Assembly (NCBI GenBank): GCA_014904985.1
Contig: MU128931.1
Location: 231,027 to 295,026 of the forward strand
Length of the DNA: 64,000 nt
Direction of reading: 5' to 3'
Source: Hydnum rufescens UP504
Lineage: Eukaryota; Basidiomycota; Agaricomycetes; Cantharellales; Hydnaceae
Numbering within the stretch: the first letter of the stretch is position 1; every line of letters begins with the position of its first letter. The notes under the pieces are model-generated. The model made no database searches and was not told the origin of the DNA. It was given only the letters and a program-made list of their open reading frames with translations. Positions 13,983-25,929 of this stretch are shown here, piece by piece. Made by a program: the position numbers and the translations under genes.

Positions 13983-14799
13983 ATGGCGCCAATGTGGGTG
14001 ACTGCGCGGTCAATTCGGTCGGTCGCGCACTTTTGGCTTAAAAAAAGCTTGTGTTCTACAGAAAGGATAGGTTTACGATCCATTCCAAGGCGGTGGTGTG
14101 TCAAGATGTGGATCTTCGAGGCGAAATTACAATAGGCTCTGGTATATGTCTCTGCATCCCTGTGGTCCCCTTCGTGTCTCATTCGTGGCAATCCGCCCCT
14201 TCACACACACACAGGCACAGTCGTTCATCCCAAAGCGACGATATTCGCGATCACTGGTCCTATCGTAATCGGGGCGAACTGTATCATCGAAGAGGCCGTC
14301 ATCATCATCAATCGGTACATACACAGCCGACTTTACTGGCCCTTTTTCACGGCGCTTATTCTCCCTCCCTCTCCCCCGTTTCTTGTACAAGGAAAAAAGA
14401 AGTCATGCGCATTGGTGATGAAAATTTATTCGAGATCGGGTGCCGTAAGGTTCCTACAATCGTTAAATCTGATGACAACCTGGACTGACTTAACTAACCC
14501 CCTTCACAGGCGTAGAATGCCCTTCGATTGGCGATTTCAACACAATTTCAACTCGCGCACGAGTCCACTATACATTACGGCTCACATCCTACTGCGTGAT
14601 AGGTGCCGGCTGTCTCGTCGTACTCCCCGAAGAGGAGGTCCTGGAGGAACACACCGTGATCTATGGTCCTGCGTCCGAGAGGCGAGTATGGAGTGGACGC
14701 GGACACATACAAGAACTGGATCTCAGACGAAAGCACTCCGAGTATCTACGGGAGACTCTTCCAAAGTTCAATCGACTGAGAAGAGGCGATGGAGCCTAA
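13983..14799 (+). CDS. DCTN6: Dynactin subunit 6 (p27), left-handed beta-helix protein
   Basis: A four-codon first exon (MAP plus two bases, 13983-13993) is needed to read into KDRFTIHSKAVVCQDVDL. The exons then give the hexapeptide-repeat segments GEITIGSG, VVHPKATIFAITGPIVIG, ANCIIEEAVIINR and VMRIGDENLFEIGC. After that come VECPSIGDFNTISTRARVHY, SYCVIGAGCLVVLPEEEVLE and HTVIYGPASERRVWSGRG. The spaced small hydrophobics are those of the gamma-carbonic-anhydrase-like beta-helix in DCTN5/6. DCTN6 caps the pointed-end complex of dynactin and helps dynein bind cargo. The stop is at 14797-14799. The tiny start exon is inferred from frame and splice sites. Confidence 0.85.
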
Positions 14800-14922
14800 C
14801 ATATTACATTGCGCCCAGAAAACATATACAATATTAATATCACCAGGCAGTAAACCGCATTGACATGAATCGACACCCAAAGCTCTAGAAGATGAAATAA
14901 CGAGGGGGGCTACACTGTAATT

Positions 14923-16445
14923 CTAGGGCTTACTCGTTTGATTGGCGAGCCTCTCGCTCAAGACCCACAGATCGCGCGCCAGTTGCTTGTCCTCACCCAG
15001 TCGCGTGGTGTCGGCTGGCTTGCCATACGGGACCATATACCTTCCTCGGAACGGCCCAGGGTGTGATCGTATCTCAGGGGACGTTGCAGCGAAGAGGGAG
15101 GTGAATGATCCTTCGTCAGCACTCATCCAGAACAAGGTCGCGATCACCCCCCAGATAGCAGCGAAAAAGGCACTGAAGGTCCCCAACAAGGTATTCATTC
15201 CCTCTGCAAGCGGACATGATGAACAAACAAAAAGTCAGGAGAATCAACGTGCGCATACCAGTCACAACAACCCCAGGATGAAGGCAAGTAGTAAGGATCG
15301 GGATGTTTTGTTGATCCAAGACTCTCTGCAGTTCGGCAGTAAATAACACTGTAGCGAGTTTAGATGTGGCTAATCGTGCACGTCAGGGTCGGAGAGATAC
15401 CCGAATGATGACCCGGACACCTACCGTAGCGGGTAAGGTCATTCATTGCACTGTCTCCGTACTAGGACCATTACTGTAAGATCAGCGAAATCCTCGAAGA
15501 CGATCGGGAACAAATACCTTGACGTTGAAGTCTTCGATTGATTTGAATTGCAGGTTGGAAGGCACAAACAAACGATGCGTCTCCGAGCTAAGCTGAGGCA
15601 AAGACGTGAGCATGGTACGCTAAAAAAAGCCCATGGAAGGAGCGCTTACATTGACAATGCGGACATCACTGTTTTGCTCTAAAGATGTTTTGGAGAGAAG
15701 CGGAAGGAGGGTAAGTGTGAAAACAAACTATAGGGGGGGGATTTGAGATTCTTCGTGGTTCTGACAAAGCAGCGTGATCGTTACTGACGGGTCCCAGATG
15801 ACTGTTGGAGTTGTCAGATAAATGGTTAATATCATAGAAGTAGTTTACCAACTTAGTCGCCATGACAGTACTGAGCCCCACCTCGTTAAGAGCGAATGGA
15901 TGTTGCAGCCTATATAATCATAAATGACAATAAAAACCACGGAGGGGCCATAGGGATGGTTTCCACGCACCCTCCAGCGTTGTTAACTTGTGCGAAGAGA
16001 AAGAATAAGTGAGATGAGAAAGGCAAAAACAGGTGCACTTCATACTCAAGATGTCCAGTCGATTCTCCTTGCTCATCAACTCCGCAGCAGCCGCCTTGGC
16101 ACCTGCTGGCGTAGAGAGGTCACAGGCAAGGAGCTTGACCTCGCCCACGCCATCATGACCGAGTCGCAGGCCCAAAGTAGCGAAATATTCGTCAAGTCTC
16201 CTCTTCGCGTCTTCTGCCTTGCGAGCATTTCGACAAGCCATCCAGACAGTTGCCCCATGATGTACGAGATGCTTGACCTGGATAGACGCCGCACGTTAGA
16301 GATGCTGAACATTAGGCGCTCGACAGACAATACTGACGGTATGATATCCTATACCAGAGTTTCCACCTGTGACCACGATTCTCTTTCCAGCGAGGTTGGG
16401 TATGTCTTTTGGGTCAAATCCGGGACTCGAGAACAAACTCCCCAT
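14923..16445 (-). CDS. Short-chain dehydrogenase/reductase (retinol dehydrogenase-like)
   Basis: Starts MGSLFSSPGFDPKDIPNLAG at 16445. The Rossmann nucleotide-binding motif is VVTGGNSGIG, followed by WMACRNARKAEDAKRRL, LACDLSTPAGAKAAA and, across introns, LDILINNAGG. The catalytic Ser lies in VRIVNVSS. The YxxxK pair is YATSK, split by an intron, before LATVLFTAELQRVL and TTCLHPGVVVTG. The C-terminal exon ends QLARDLWVLSERLANQTSKP at 14923. The order and motifs match classical or extended-type SDRs of the retinol dehydrogenase/WWOX/Tic32 group, which use NADP(H). Substrate cannot be told from sequence. About six introns are needed. Confidence 0.85.
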
Positions 16446-16649
16446 GTCTAAGTTGTGAAGATGCAAGCCGCTTTGTGAGCTATAAGTGTGGGGTCTCGGA
16501 TTCAAATTACCTGTGGGGCGCGGGAACAACACGAACAAATAAATTGGAACAAACGGCACAGCATGCAAGGATATTAAGATACACATTGAAGTGCAGAATC
16601 TACGTGAGATATAGTGTGAATGACCCCACCCAATATTCCTGGAATGGCC

Positions 16650-18108
16650 CTAAGACAAAGTAAGTTGATGCCAATGCTGGCTTTTGACATGATCACATTG
16701 GAATGTCAATTGGAAGGATTTGCATTCACACGAGTAAGTAGGGGTCGGATCGTCAGGGCGTGAACCATGCTTGGAGCTTGGGCGTGCTGTGGTTGATCTG
16801 GACGGACCAGACTGCTGAGGCATGTCCAGTGGGAAGCTAGGCGAGACGGGAGTTGTCGGCACAGATGAAACGGTAGTATATGCACGTTTTTTGCGAACAC
16901 GAGAAGGCCCCGGATTGGGAGGAATAGTCAACTGCTGTGGGTTCATGGGTAAATGGATATCTGAGGATGAGGCCCGGGGTATGGAAGGCAGAGGCGGGGC
17001 CGAACGACTGCTGAATCGGTCTGGACGCGACGTCCCCGCGCCAGACGATATTGCGCGTGGACGACGGACCGTCCGGTCTTGCGAAGGACCAGCGTCCGTA
17101 TTCGCTCTTGGGTGCAATTGGGAAGAACTGTTCCTGTGTGCGCTTCTATCAGCCTTAGGCAAATCGGTGTCTTGTGCAGCCATAGACAAGACTTGGAAAA
17201 GATGCTCAAAGTCGTGTTCCGAAGAACCAGACTCGTCGGTAAAGGACTGAGGTGAGTGGCGAGGGTGGGCACGCGTGCGAGTAGAGATGCTTGAAGGGGC
17301 AAGTGAAGTCGAAGTAGAACTGAATGTTGAGGCCGACGACCGTTGGTCAACCCGACTGCGCAGTGAAGATTTTGATGCTGTGGAGCGTGGGCTGGCGACG
17401 TGGGCGGGAGGGAGTGGAGGGAACTGAAGATCTGGCTCTGGTGCGCTCGACTGGTCTTCCTGATTACCCAAAGCAAGCCACTCGTCGATTCCAAGGTCAT
17501 TTCCTAGTTGGATGACAGAGCGGAGAAGGCGTGCATCCCAGGTGCGGTACTCATCCACCTCGAGGATGGGTTGGTGGATTTGATGGTTGCTAGGGAGTGC
17601 AGCTTCGGGAGGAGGGGATTTAGCAGCTGCTGAGCGGGCTTCTGCAAGAGCATTTCCGCGCAGTGTGCCAAAGGGAGAAATTGGGCGCGCCTGGGGGAGG
17701 AAGGGAACAGGGGACGGAGGGGAAGGCGGGGTTGGGGACGGACTTCGGGATGGGAATGGTGGAGAGAAAGGAGGGGATGTGCCAGTCGGTGTGGGCTCGC
17801 TATTGGGCGCGCTGCTTACGTGAACGAATAATTATGAGAAATCGAAAAACGCGGGAGAAGGAGAGAAACGGACACTACTTGGTCTAATTCCATCCCACGT
17901 CGTGGGACCTGCAGACACGCAACAGATGTCAGGAACGAGCTTGATGTCTTCGTATCGAACTCACGTAGTCCTTGGGGGTAGAGGTCGCAAGATTTCCGTG
18001 GCTCTTCTTTGCGCGGAGTTTCTGTGAACCATCCTTGATGAGGGAACGAAGGGAGGCAAAGGTTGAGCGACTTGGAGAGGGCGGAGGCTGGGAGTCAAGG
18101 AGGAACAT
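16650..18108 (-). CDS. Unrecognised Ser/Pro-rich protein
   Basis: I do not recognise this protein. A start at 18108 (MFLLDSQPPPSPSRSTFASL) is followed by an exon ending TSTPKDY. The second exon (about 17580-17820) is almost all Pro, Ser and Thr. The large exon carries the only ordered-looking block, EVDEYRTWDARLLRSVIQLGNDLGIDEWLALG, and a Ser-rich disordered stretch. It ends with an aromatic/cysteine segment (YSCECKSFQLTFQCDHVK) before the stop at 16650. The composition suggests a largely disordered regulatory or scaffold protein. The exon joins and the last few residues are uncertain. Confidence 0.6.
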
Positions 18109-19284
18109 GGCTACAAACTCATGAAATTAGCATAAATCAACATTCATATTTTTCCCTTAATGAATGAGCCGAATTTCCTCCTTTGCCTCGGCACTACCTC
18201 CATATCTCACCTCCAGTGATAAAGTATCAAATAAGAGACCCAAACCATAGCCATCCTCTGTTGCAATGATCGGTAGCAGTCGCCCAAAGCTTGAACGAGC
18301 AAACGCTCAAAATCGTACCGTGCCTGCCCCGCACGTGACATGGTAGCCATGTGTCACTGCGACCGGTCCGGAGTCCGGTACACTTCCTCCATCCTAGTCA
18401 CTGTCCTAGTCTTTAGTGGGTCAGTTTGGCAACAACCAAAGATCTATATTTCTGCGTTGTTTTAATGAAGTAAATATTTCGCCAAAATTTCGATGACACC
18501 TCACGCATACAGCCATTTTCTTGCCAAGGACCTGAACAATCGCATGAATCTGTTTTCTTTTTTGCTTTCAACGGTTTGGGGCTTTAGACGTCAGAAAATC
18601 TCCCAAAAGATACGTTTGGATTGAGAGTAATAGGCATCTAATATCTACTCCATGTCGATAGCGCAATATCGATGATTCAAAGGCAAAACAGTGTTTCCTC
18701 GGGTTAATCCAAATCAGAAAATATATGCTGAAATACCACTACGAAATATCGATACATGTTGAAAATGATTGGAGACTGTCCATGATACCGGATTCTATAC
18801 TATTGGGAGGCATGAAACCATTCACCATTTCATCTATCATATCCATCCCAGGGAGCCATAAAGGGGTCAGCGAGGCTGGTGGGACTCACAGACCTGGTCA
18901 GGCGCCCTTGGACTTCAAACATGAAGGAATATCAATGTTGAACAGACTGTACACAATGTACCACACATGTGGGCAGCTGATATTAAACCTCAAACTAGCA
19001 AATTACCATAGCACCAATATAAAGAGTGGGGCAGTCGGTAATGCTATTTGTGCATTTTCATTTAAGATAAAGCTTGGGAGCCCACAAATATTTGTGACTA
19101 TTGACAGATCTGAGCATTCTTTCTGTACGGCGGCAAGGGCACGACAACATAGTATGCATATTAAATTTAATGATACAGTATCCTCTGGGGAGAGCAAAAA
19201 ATTGCACTGTAATTCAACAACAACCAAATACAATATTACACAAACATTTCGGAAGACAAAAATATCACTGAATCCTCATGTCTT
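18109..19284. other. Intergenic, A/T-rich, no gene seen
   Basis: About 1.2 kb between two minus-strand genes. The 3' half is A/T-rich and contains a plus-strand ORF at 18725-19321 with no recognisable content, which I do not annotate. The promoter of the upstream-facing Ser/Pro-rich gene must lie just after 18108. Confidence 0.55.
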
Positions 19285-20951
19285 TCACGTCTCCCTGGCG
19301 TCTCCGAGATCGAGGCGATAAAGCAGCTCACTTAATTTCCGTTCTCTTTCGCGTGCTTCCTTTTCTAGACGTTCCACACGCTTTTCTAATTCGGTGCGCT
19401 GTACCCCCTCGCCCTGTGATGCCGGATACATTTTCGGTGAGGAACCCACTTTGAATTCGGGGACGCCGTCAGCGGTAAAATGGGTGTGCCCAGATTGATC
19501 GTCAGCGAACGTTTTGCTTGGCCGATGCGGGAAAGAGATGGAGACAGGAGATGGTAAGGGAAAGAGATGTGATGGGAAGCCTACGTGGTTTGAACCAGGG
19601 GGCGAGGGGTATAACTCTTGACGAAAAGCGCTCGTCGGGGATAAAGGCCGAGAAGGGAGAGGTACAGTGGGAGGAGGGCGCATTGGCTTCGAAGGGCGAA
19701 CTGATCGAGTGCCTGAGTTTATCGAGCTGTTATCGCGAGTCTGGCGATGTGTACCAACACGCCGGGCATGGGAACGTATCGACTTGGGGCTTTTGTGGTC
19801 GCCGACTTCCTGTTCAGAGTTTGAGGTATCCACGCCATCCTCGTCGCCCCACTGCTCAAATTTGGACGATAAACGGTCGTCATCCCCAAGTTCTGAGACG
19901 GATAGGTATGATGATGCCACGGGGCTAACATTGCCTTGTGACGGTGGTATTCCAATCGAACGGGGAGCGAGATCTCCATCCAGAGTCAGCCACGCAGGAA
20001 CAACATCCACGGCAGCAGCTTCCAGCTCTCGAATGAAGCGATGCTCGTCGGAATCGTTAGTTGGGGCATAAACCGGGGCAGCGATGTCTCGATCTGGGCG
20101 CGGGTTTCGGGGGGACATTAGGTCTTGCAATGCAAGGGAGGAGACCGTAGCAAGGCTTGGATCTGGTGAAGAACTGGATCTCAGAGGAGGGGGGCGTGAG
20201 GGGGTGGAATCAGCAGGGACATTCCCTAGCTGAAGCAGAAGATACTCTGCAGCAGGCGTCAAGGGGTTCGTAACATCTCCCCTCCGGTCAATGGGGTTCA
20301 CCGTTGGATTCCCTTCTTTCCCCTTTCCCTTGTTCTCTACTGGCACATCCAATTCAGATTTGGGAGCTACGACGCTAAGGCCGCTACCATGCCCAGAGGA
20401 ACCCTTGTGTAGTGCATTAGTTGTGGCGCCTCACTCATCCGCTACGGACTCACGACCAAGGGGTCCGAAGGCTTCTTCTTTTCGCGGTGATCAACTGTTT
20501 TGGGCTTGGTGAAACGGAATAGGTGTGAACGACTCGCTTTGATGGTGGAACTTCCGCGAGAACTGCCTGTGTATACACTACCACCGTCTTGACCGCGTCC
20601 CGCATTTTTCGGACGGGGCTCAGGTGTAACGTAGAACAAAGACACGGGACTTCTCGGTCTTCGTGGCTCCATCACATCAGGGGATGCTTGAGCCAGCTTG
20701 ATGTGAAGGCCTCCATAGATAACGCACAGCGATAACCCTTCCAATATTGCTTCCGGGCCGGCGCGATTACATAATACTAGATCCATGCCACTAAATGGGC
20801 GCTCATCACCATGGTGACCCCCGCTATCAGCATTTCTTAAAAATATCGGATTCAAGGACCCATCCCGACGCTCTACCGAAATCACGGCGCTTCTATGACT
20901 GCGGGCGCCTGAGGAATCTGAATTCCCTGTGCAGTTGGTGGCATCGGCCAT
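19285..20951 (-). CDS. Unrecognised protein with C-terminal coiled coil
   Basis: I do not recognise a family. The first exon (20951 down to about 20455) holds an ordered block: RSAVISVERRDGSLNPIF, GMDLVLCNRAGPEAILEG and LSLCVIYGGLHIKLA. After one intron (donor GTGAGT near 20450, acceptor near 20400), the rest is mainly disordered Ser/Pro/Arg sequence with short conserved-looking pieces such as TPAAEYLLLQLGNVP and RFIRELEAAAVDVVPAWLTLDGD. The C-terminal 30 residues form a heptad-like helix (RTELEKRVERLEKEARERER). The stop is at 19285. The start codon overlaps the uncertain 3' end of the RAD51C-like gene, so the two may be very close or partly overlapping. Confidence 0.6.
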
Positions 20952-21002
20952 GATCGAGATGTATTCGAAAGCAATGCAGTGGAAAGCTCTGCATGCCTGC
21001 AG

Positions 21003-22242
21003 GTCATCATATTATCAGGAAAATACTTGCCGAGTTCGGAGTGGAAGGGGGCCACTGACCGGGTACCTTTGGATTCGTGACGCGACAGCACCACACGTCT
21101 TGAGCGCGAATCGGGCAAAAACGTGCTATCTGGGAAAGATGTCAACGTGCGTTAACTTGCCTGGGAGACAGAACCACCAACTTAATTGTGGGGACAGATA
21201 TGCCCATGCCCCGTGATCGAATGTAGATTGCTCTCCGTCCACTCCGGCGAATTTTGTAGCCAGGGATGTTGTCGTGACGACCTTGTATTTAGGAAAATTG
21301 GCTACGAACGGCACTGAAAACAGCAAGTACTCACGGCTAGGCTGTGATGGGTACATACTCGGGACAGCGCTTCTTTGACGACACTCATTACCTGCCCCTT
21401 CGTCTTGGATGGTAATGGCCCGATATGCACGGAAAGACTCGAAATAACTAAAAGAGATATCTATCGGGGATTCTGTTCATTAGCATGAGACCAGCGTAGA
21501 GATTGGGGGGCAACGACCTTTGTATGTCTCTCTAGATACGATGGGATTGTATTTATAGCGGCCAGCATCTCCGTTAGATTCACGGCCCGCATGTAATGAA
21601 CGCAGGTGCCTTCTAAGGCTCCTCAATATCCCACAAAAGGAAGGATTCTTCATAGCTTACCTATGTGGTGGTCGCGATGCCCGGAATAGAGCTCTCGGTA
21701 AATGCGTTCTCGGGACAATTGTCCCTGATTATCTGGGCATCCGGGGTCAGTATGTGTCAGTATTTGCCAAGTACATTCTTTCAACGGTTTACCAAGTATG
21801 AGGACTTCTTGTCCAAGTTGCAGTGCTTCTCGTATTAGTTGGAGGGCGAAAATACTTCTACCACTACCCGGCGGCCCGGAGACGTCGACAGCACAAGAGA
21901 AAGGCAATGACTCGCGTCCAAAAACCGGAATTGAGACAGGTAAAGGTTTGATTTCTTGCGAGAGTAAAGCCGATGCAGATGTTGTCTTAAGGTCATGGCC
22001 ATCCCCATCTTTGTTCACGGTGTAAAATAAAGAGTCTATGGAGGACAAGGGCACAGATATTTCTGAAATGCAAAGCTTGAGGCGAGGACGCCGTGTGGAT
22101 AGCGCCGGGACTGACCATCGGCAAGGGTTTGGGGAGTCGCAGCCATAGAGTGGATGTCTTCGACAGTCTCATAGCCTGCAGTAGAGAGTGCAGATAACAC
22201 GGTGTAAGGAAGAGGGAGGGTCCAGAGGGGACGTGATTCCAT
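21003..22242 (-). CDS. RAD51 paralogue, RAD51C-like recombinase (3' end approximate)
   Basis: The N-terminus MESRPLWTLPLPYTVLSALS, then TAGYETVEDI, matches the helix-hairpin-helix-like start of RAD51C. The next exon holds a Walker A-type loop, VDVSGPPGSGRSIFALQLI, with Arg in place of the usual Lys. It also has SQEIKPLPVSIP and an IYRELYSGHRDHHIGKL segment like the RAD51C region before the second strand. Downstream exons give SYFESFRAYRAIT, a TTSLATKF motif like VILTNQMTTK, and STFLPDSRSRRVVLSRHESK, resembling the core end. RAD51 paralogues help load or stabilise RAD51 filaments during recombinational repair. The last exon cannot be resolved, so the end coordinate is approximate. Confidence 0.68.
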
Positions 22243-22376
22243 AGAGGCGTTAGGCAGTATGTTTATTATTATTTACAGTATCAACACTCTCGCGAAACCC
22301 TCCGATCCGCAGTTAGAACATACACCTCAAGGCGACAGGATTATACAGCAATATAAAACACAATGATAGGCTCTAG

Positions 22377-23152
22377 CTACTCCTCAGCTTGCCTGATTTC
22401 ACGCTCTAGCCTTTCTCGTTCAGCCTGACGTAATCGCATCAGAGTCACGGACTCGTAGTCCACAGAAGACTTGGGATGAGCAGGTGTAGACAGCGTTGAC
22501 ACCTGTAGGTCCAAGTTGGTGAGGTGCACCCAGGAGTCGGTATACCTGGGGCTCACCGGAGTCTCTGGATTCGGTGCAAGCTTTGCCTCTGTAGCTAATT
22601 TCATCTTCCGCCGTTGCTCCTCCTTTCGTTGGCGAAGCCGCCTCCCTTCTTCTTGCGCCCTTGCCAAGTCTTGCTCTGCCGTGTGCTGTTTCTGTTCCTG
22701 GTCGGCCCGCCGTTTCTTGAATTCACGTTCGCCAGCCTCGAGTTCTTCTTGAAGAGCCTTTCGTTTCGCGTCGTACGTGGCGAAGCGATTCTTTCTCGCT
22801 TCCTGGATCCGTATCGTAGCATCAAGAGCATTCCGCCGCATAGGATCTTGAAGCAGCTCATATGCCTGAGTCAGTTCATGGAACTTCTGCCCTGTGATGG
22901 AAGCCTCAGTATCGTAATCGATGACGGCCTGAGAGGTCTCGTGAATGTACCTGCTTCAGGATTGTCTGGATGCTATAATACGGCCGATCAGAACAGGCTA
23001 CATGGGGTAAAGCGGTAGCAAACGGTCGAGTAACCCACGCGATCAGGATGTACTCTCAGGGACTGCTGCCGATATGCTTTCTTGAGATCTGCTTCGGACA
23101 CATCGTTCACAACCCCGAGAATTTCGTAGGCAGTCCTTTCTTCTGTCGACAT
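22377..23152 (-). CDS. DNAJC17: J-domain protein, DNAJC17 / Cwf23-like
   Basis: Starts MSTEERTAYEILGVVNDVSE at 23152. The J domain includes ADLKKAYRQQSLRVHPDR with the HPD tripeptide that stimulates Hsp70, then an intron and NPDNPEA. The C-terminal exon is a long charged helix (RKALQEELEAGEREFKKRR, EEGRRLRQRKEEQRRKMK). It ends with YESVTLMRLRQAERERLERE, which resembles the DNAJC17 end. Its stop is at 22377-22379. DNAJC17 and fission-yeast Cwf23 are nuclear and associate with the spliceosome. The RRM found in the human protein is not evident. Confidence 0.8.
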
Positions 23153-23211
23153 TGTAGTGGAATCGGTAGTTTCCTTTCTTACATAATATAGATATTATAC
23201 AATCTCAGCCA

Positions 23212-24541
23212 TCAGAGCGCGGACATCTCGGACAAGGCCTGGGACATCATCTGCGAGGACAGCGTTTGCAACCACTTGAGAGATGTCGACATTGCTATCC
23301 AATATCTGCGTGGTGTCAATTGGACGGATAATAATTGATGGGTCCCAAGATATACCTTAGCTGCCCCCAAACGATGTGTTGCAGGGTGGAATACCAGGGA
23401 CAAGACGTAGGGTTTCTTTCCTTCGTAGGAAATTGTTAATTCGTTTTCCGATGGAGTTGCCAAGGTCCCCACGTGGAAGAGCGTGCTATAGAGATCGATA
23501 ATAGACCGATTCCTAGATCGCTCTTCAGTCAATATGCGCGTCCTAATTAGAGATGGACCCCACCAGGAGCACAATTTGATGATTCCTGCTTTCTGGTTAG
23601 CATCGGTGGTCTGAAGGTGCTTCGCGATTCCCTCGGCTTTGACGCGCTCCGGGCCAAGTTCCTCCAGCACGGGGACGAGCTCTGAAAGGGATCCCTTGAC
23701 GAGCGCCGCTCGCTTCTTCAATTGACTCTCTTCCTCGTTGAGACCGACAAGATGCGCATCTTGAGCTTCCAAAGTCTCGGTAACCTGGGCTATTGTCATG
23801 TGCTACGAGGGACAGCAATAGATCAGACACCCTGGAATAGTCTCGTGAATTATATAGGTACATGCTTTGTGTGGAGGATAGGTCGCCCGAATCATGGCCA
23901 GTTCACGCTGCATTTGGTGGATTTCCTGTATCTTCTGGGCGCCTTCTTGGAGTCTTGCTTTTACGCGCCCAAGTCTGTCCTCGATACTGGCAGAAGTCGA
24001 TTGAATACGGTTGTAGTGGTTTTCAGCATCGGCTTTAGTAGCCTTCAGGGCGGCTTTCGCTGTGAGATTGTTCTGCCCTATCATTGAGTGGGGAGTTAGG
24101 ACATTCGTACCAAGCGAAGGGACCGACACACTTACGGAATTCTTCATTATCTTCATGCGTGATGCGCTCGGGATCAGAGAGGAGCAAACCGAGAAATTCT
24201 TTTTGGGCCAGCTGCTCCTTGTATTTAAGCTTATACCAGCGTCCATATTCCTAGGAAGCAGGGATCAGGCTATCTCTAATAGTGAATGAAGTTGCTGCAC
24301 CTTTTCTTTGTTAACACGATGCTCAAGGACTCTGGGATTGGTGCGAGAGTCTCGGACTTCTGGGTCCAACAAGTTTGCTGAGCCAACGCGCTCAGTGAAG
24401 CCACGGTGGATTTCTAAGAGTAGCCCGTCACTGTGGAACCGATCGGACAGACTACGCGCGCCCTTAGGACATTACTCCAAACCATGAGACGCTCACTCAC
24501 GCATTGAAAGTTGCTTCAGCATTAGAATCGTAGGCGGACAT
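23212..24541 (-). CDS. Coiled-coil protein, possibly Sos7-like kinetochore protein
   Basis: Starts MSAYDSNAEATFNA at 24541. Later exons give LLEIHRGFTERVGSANLLDP, RVLEHRVNKEK, WYKLKYKEQLAQKEFLGLLL, then a long coiled coil (KATKADAENHYNRIQSTSAS, IEDRLGRVKARLQEGAQKIQ, VTETLEAQDAHLVGLNEEES, QLKKRAALVKGSLSELVPVL). The C-terminal part contains IDLYSTLFHVGTLATPSENE and YVLSLVFHPATHRLGAAKV, ending at 23212. The layout of an N-terminal conserved block, long coiled coil and small C-terminal domain recalls the fungal kinetochore protein Sos7, but I base this on architecture and not on a diagnostic motif. It could be another structural coiled-coil protein. Confidence 0.55.
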
Positions 24542-24616
24542 GACCAGAAGCCCATACAAGCACGACTCGGCGATGTCCGGGACGCGTTTACGATTAGATA
24601 ATACTGTACATGACTA

Positions 24617-25062
24617 TCATAGTGGTGAGCTCTTGGGAACGGGAGCCAATCTAGTGTACAGTGCCCTATCTATTGCTCCCCGGAAATGTCTCGAACGGCT
24701 TGGATTCGTCTTCGAATGCACGTATGGCTTAAGCTGGGAGAGAAGTAAATGATTGGACACAAATGGAAAGAAGGGTACATCGCATACTGGAGTGTCGATC
24801 ATATCTTCAACGGGGGGAGCCACGAAAAATCTGACTTTCTCGTCCAGCAAGCGATATTTTCCTCGCCCCCGTATTATGTGTTTGCCAGGAGCCCCAGTTC
24901 GGTGTCCCCCGGGAAGGTATGCGGCTCGTGTGCCTGGACTAGATTTCAGAATTAGCTACAACGAGAAAGAAGTGACACACCCTTGTAGTAATCTTTGTTC
25001 CCCAGCTTGGGAATCATCGGCAAGCGAGAAGCTTTGCTGAAAAGAGTGCATGTTGGGAGCAT
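24617..25062 (-). CDS. MRPL27: Mitochondrial large-subunit ribosomal protein mL41 (MRPL27 in yeast)
   Basis: Starts MLPTCTLFSKASRLPMIPKL at 25062, a short basic presequence-like start. GNKDYYKG then joins TRAAYLPGGHRTGAPGKHII across an intron. KYRLLDEKVRFFVAPPVEDM follows, then a second, in-frame intron leading to LKPYVHSKTNPSR. The order GNK.YYKGT..G.H...GKYR..DEKVR.FV.P....LKPYV is the mL41 family pattern. It ends at 24617-24619. The product is a structural protein of the mitochondrial 54S subunit. The gene lies 75 bp upstream of the coiled-coil gene on the same strand. It is the last housekeeping gene before the accessory region. Confidence 0.87.
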
Positions 25063-25929
25063 GGTATCGGCAGGTACCGACACTTCTCACAGTACGTAAT
25101 CGTGTTACAATAACAACTGTCTCGAATGTCTAGTCCCTCCTCGAACGGAGCATTTCTGGTCGGTCATTGAGATAATCCTTGCTCCGCTGTTTCCGACCTC
25201 TCTCCGTTGATCTGGAGTGGCCACCCACTGTCAACTCTAGACCTTTACTTGCGATGCACACATGATCTGGTAGAAACTACATACCACTCATCGGACGGCG
25301 ACTCCCTAGCCACCGGTCCCTATGTGTCGACACACTTGCCCCCCCAGTATGAAGCAACACAACCTGATTCCCAAATTACCTTTGGATATTAGGAACACGA
25401 TAAGGTGAGTCCCTATCATCTACCCTGGACCTCCCAGGATTGCCACTGCGGGAGGACGATGCTGCCGAGAGCGATGCTGCTAATAGTGAGACCATTGAAG
25501 ATGATGTTCTCTCTTGGAACTCGTGCACTCAGACACTGACAATGCCCCCAGGCAACACCGCCTGCTGCACATTCTACGAGCCCAATATATCTTTGTCAGA
25601 TATCCTTAGTCTGTCTGGTCTATTGAGGGAATTCAGGATAGAACAAACATGTGAAACTCCATGCAGTGCACCCATACACCCAGAGTGCCAGGCAATGGTA
25701 CAGTGTAAGAGCACTTACATGATATTGAGTTGGTATCCTAGTGTGTGTCTACATGAGCAACCTTGCATTAGTGAGACATATCCCCATTCCCATGGCTCTC
25801 AGCCAATCTTCACATTGCTAGCCCTCTGGCCTCCTCAACCTGCAGATTGCCTATGTCCTCTCACACCTCTAATCACTCAGATCTGTGGAAATTCCATTCT
25901 ATGCATGTCCACACCAACCCAACTTCACC
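25063..25929. other. Intergenic boundary between housekeeping and accessory regions
   Basis: About 0.87 kb from the mL41 start to the stop of NLR1. A plus-strand ORF at 25440-25940 (166 codons) is Cys-rich and shows no known motif. It overlaps the NLR1 3' end in antisense, so I do not call it a gene. Confidence 0.5.

Noticed and set aside
18725..19321. Plus-strand ORF of 198 codons
   Set aside because: Lies in A/T-rich intergenic DNA, overlaps the 3' end of the minus-strand gene, and shows no domain, signal or splice context.
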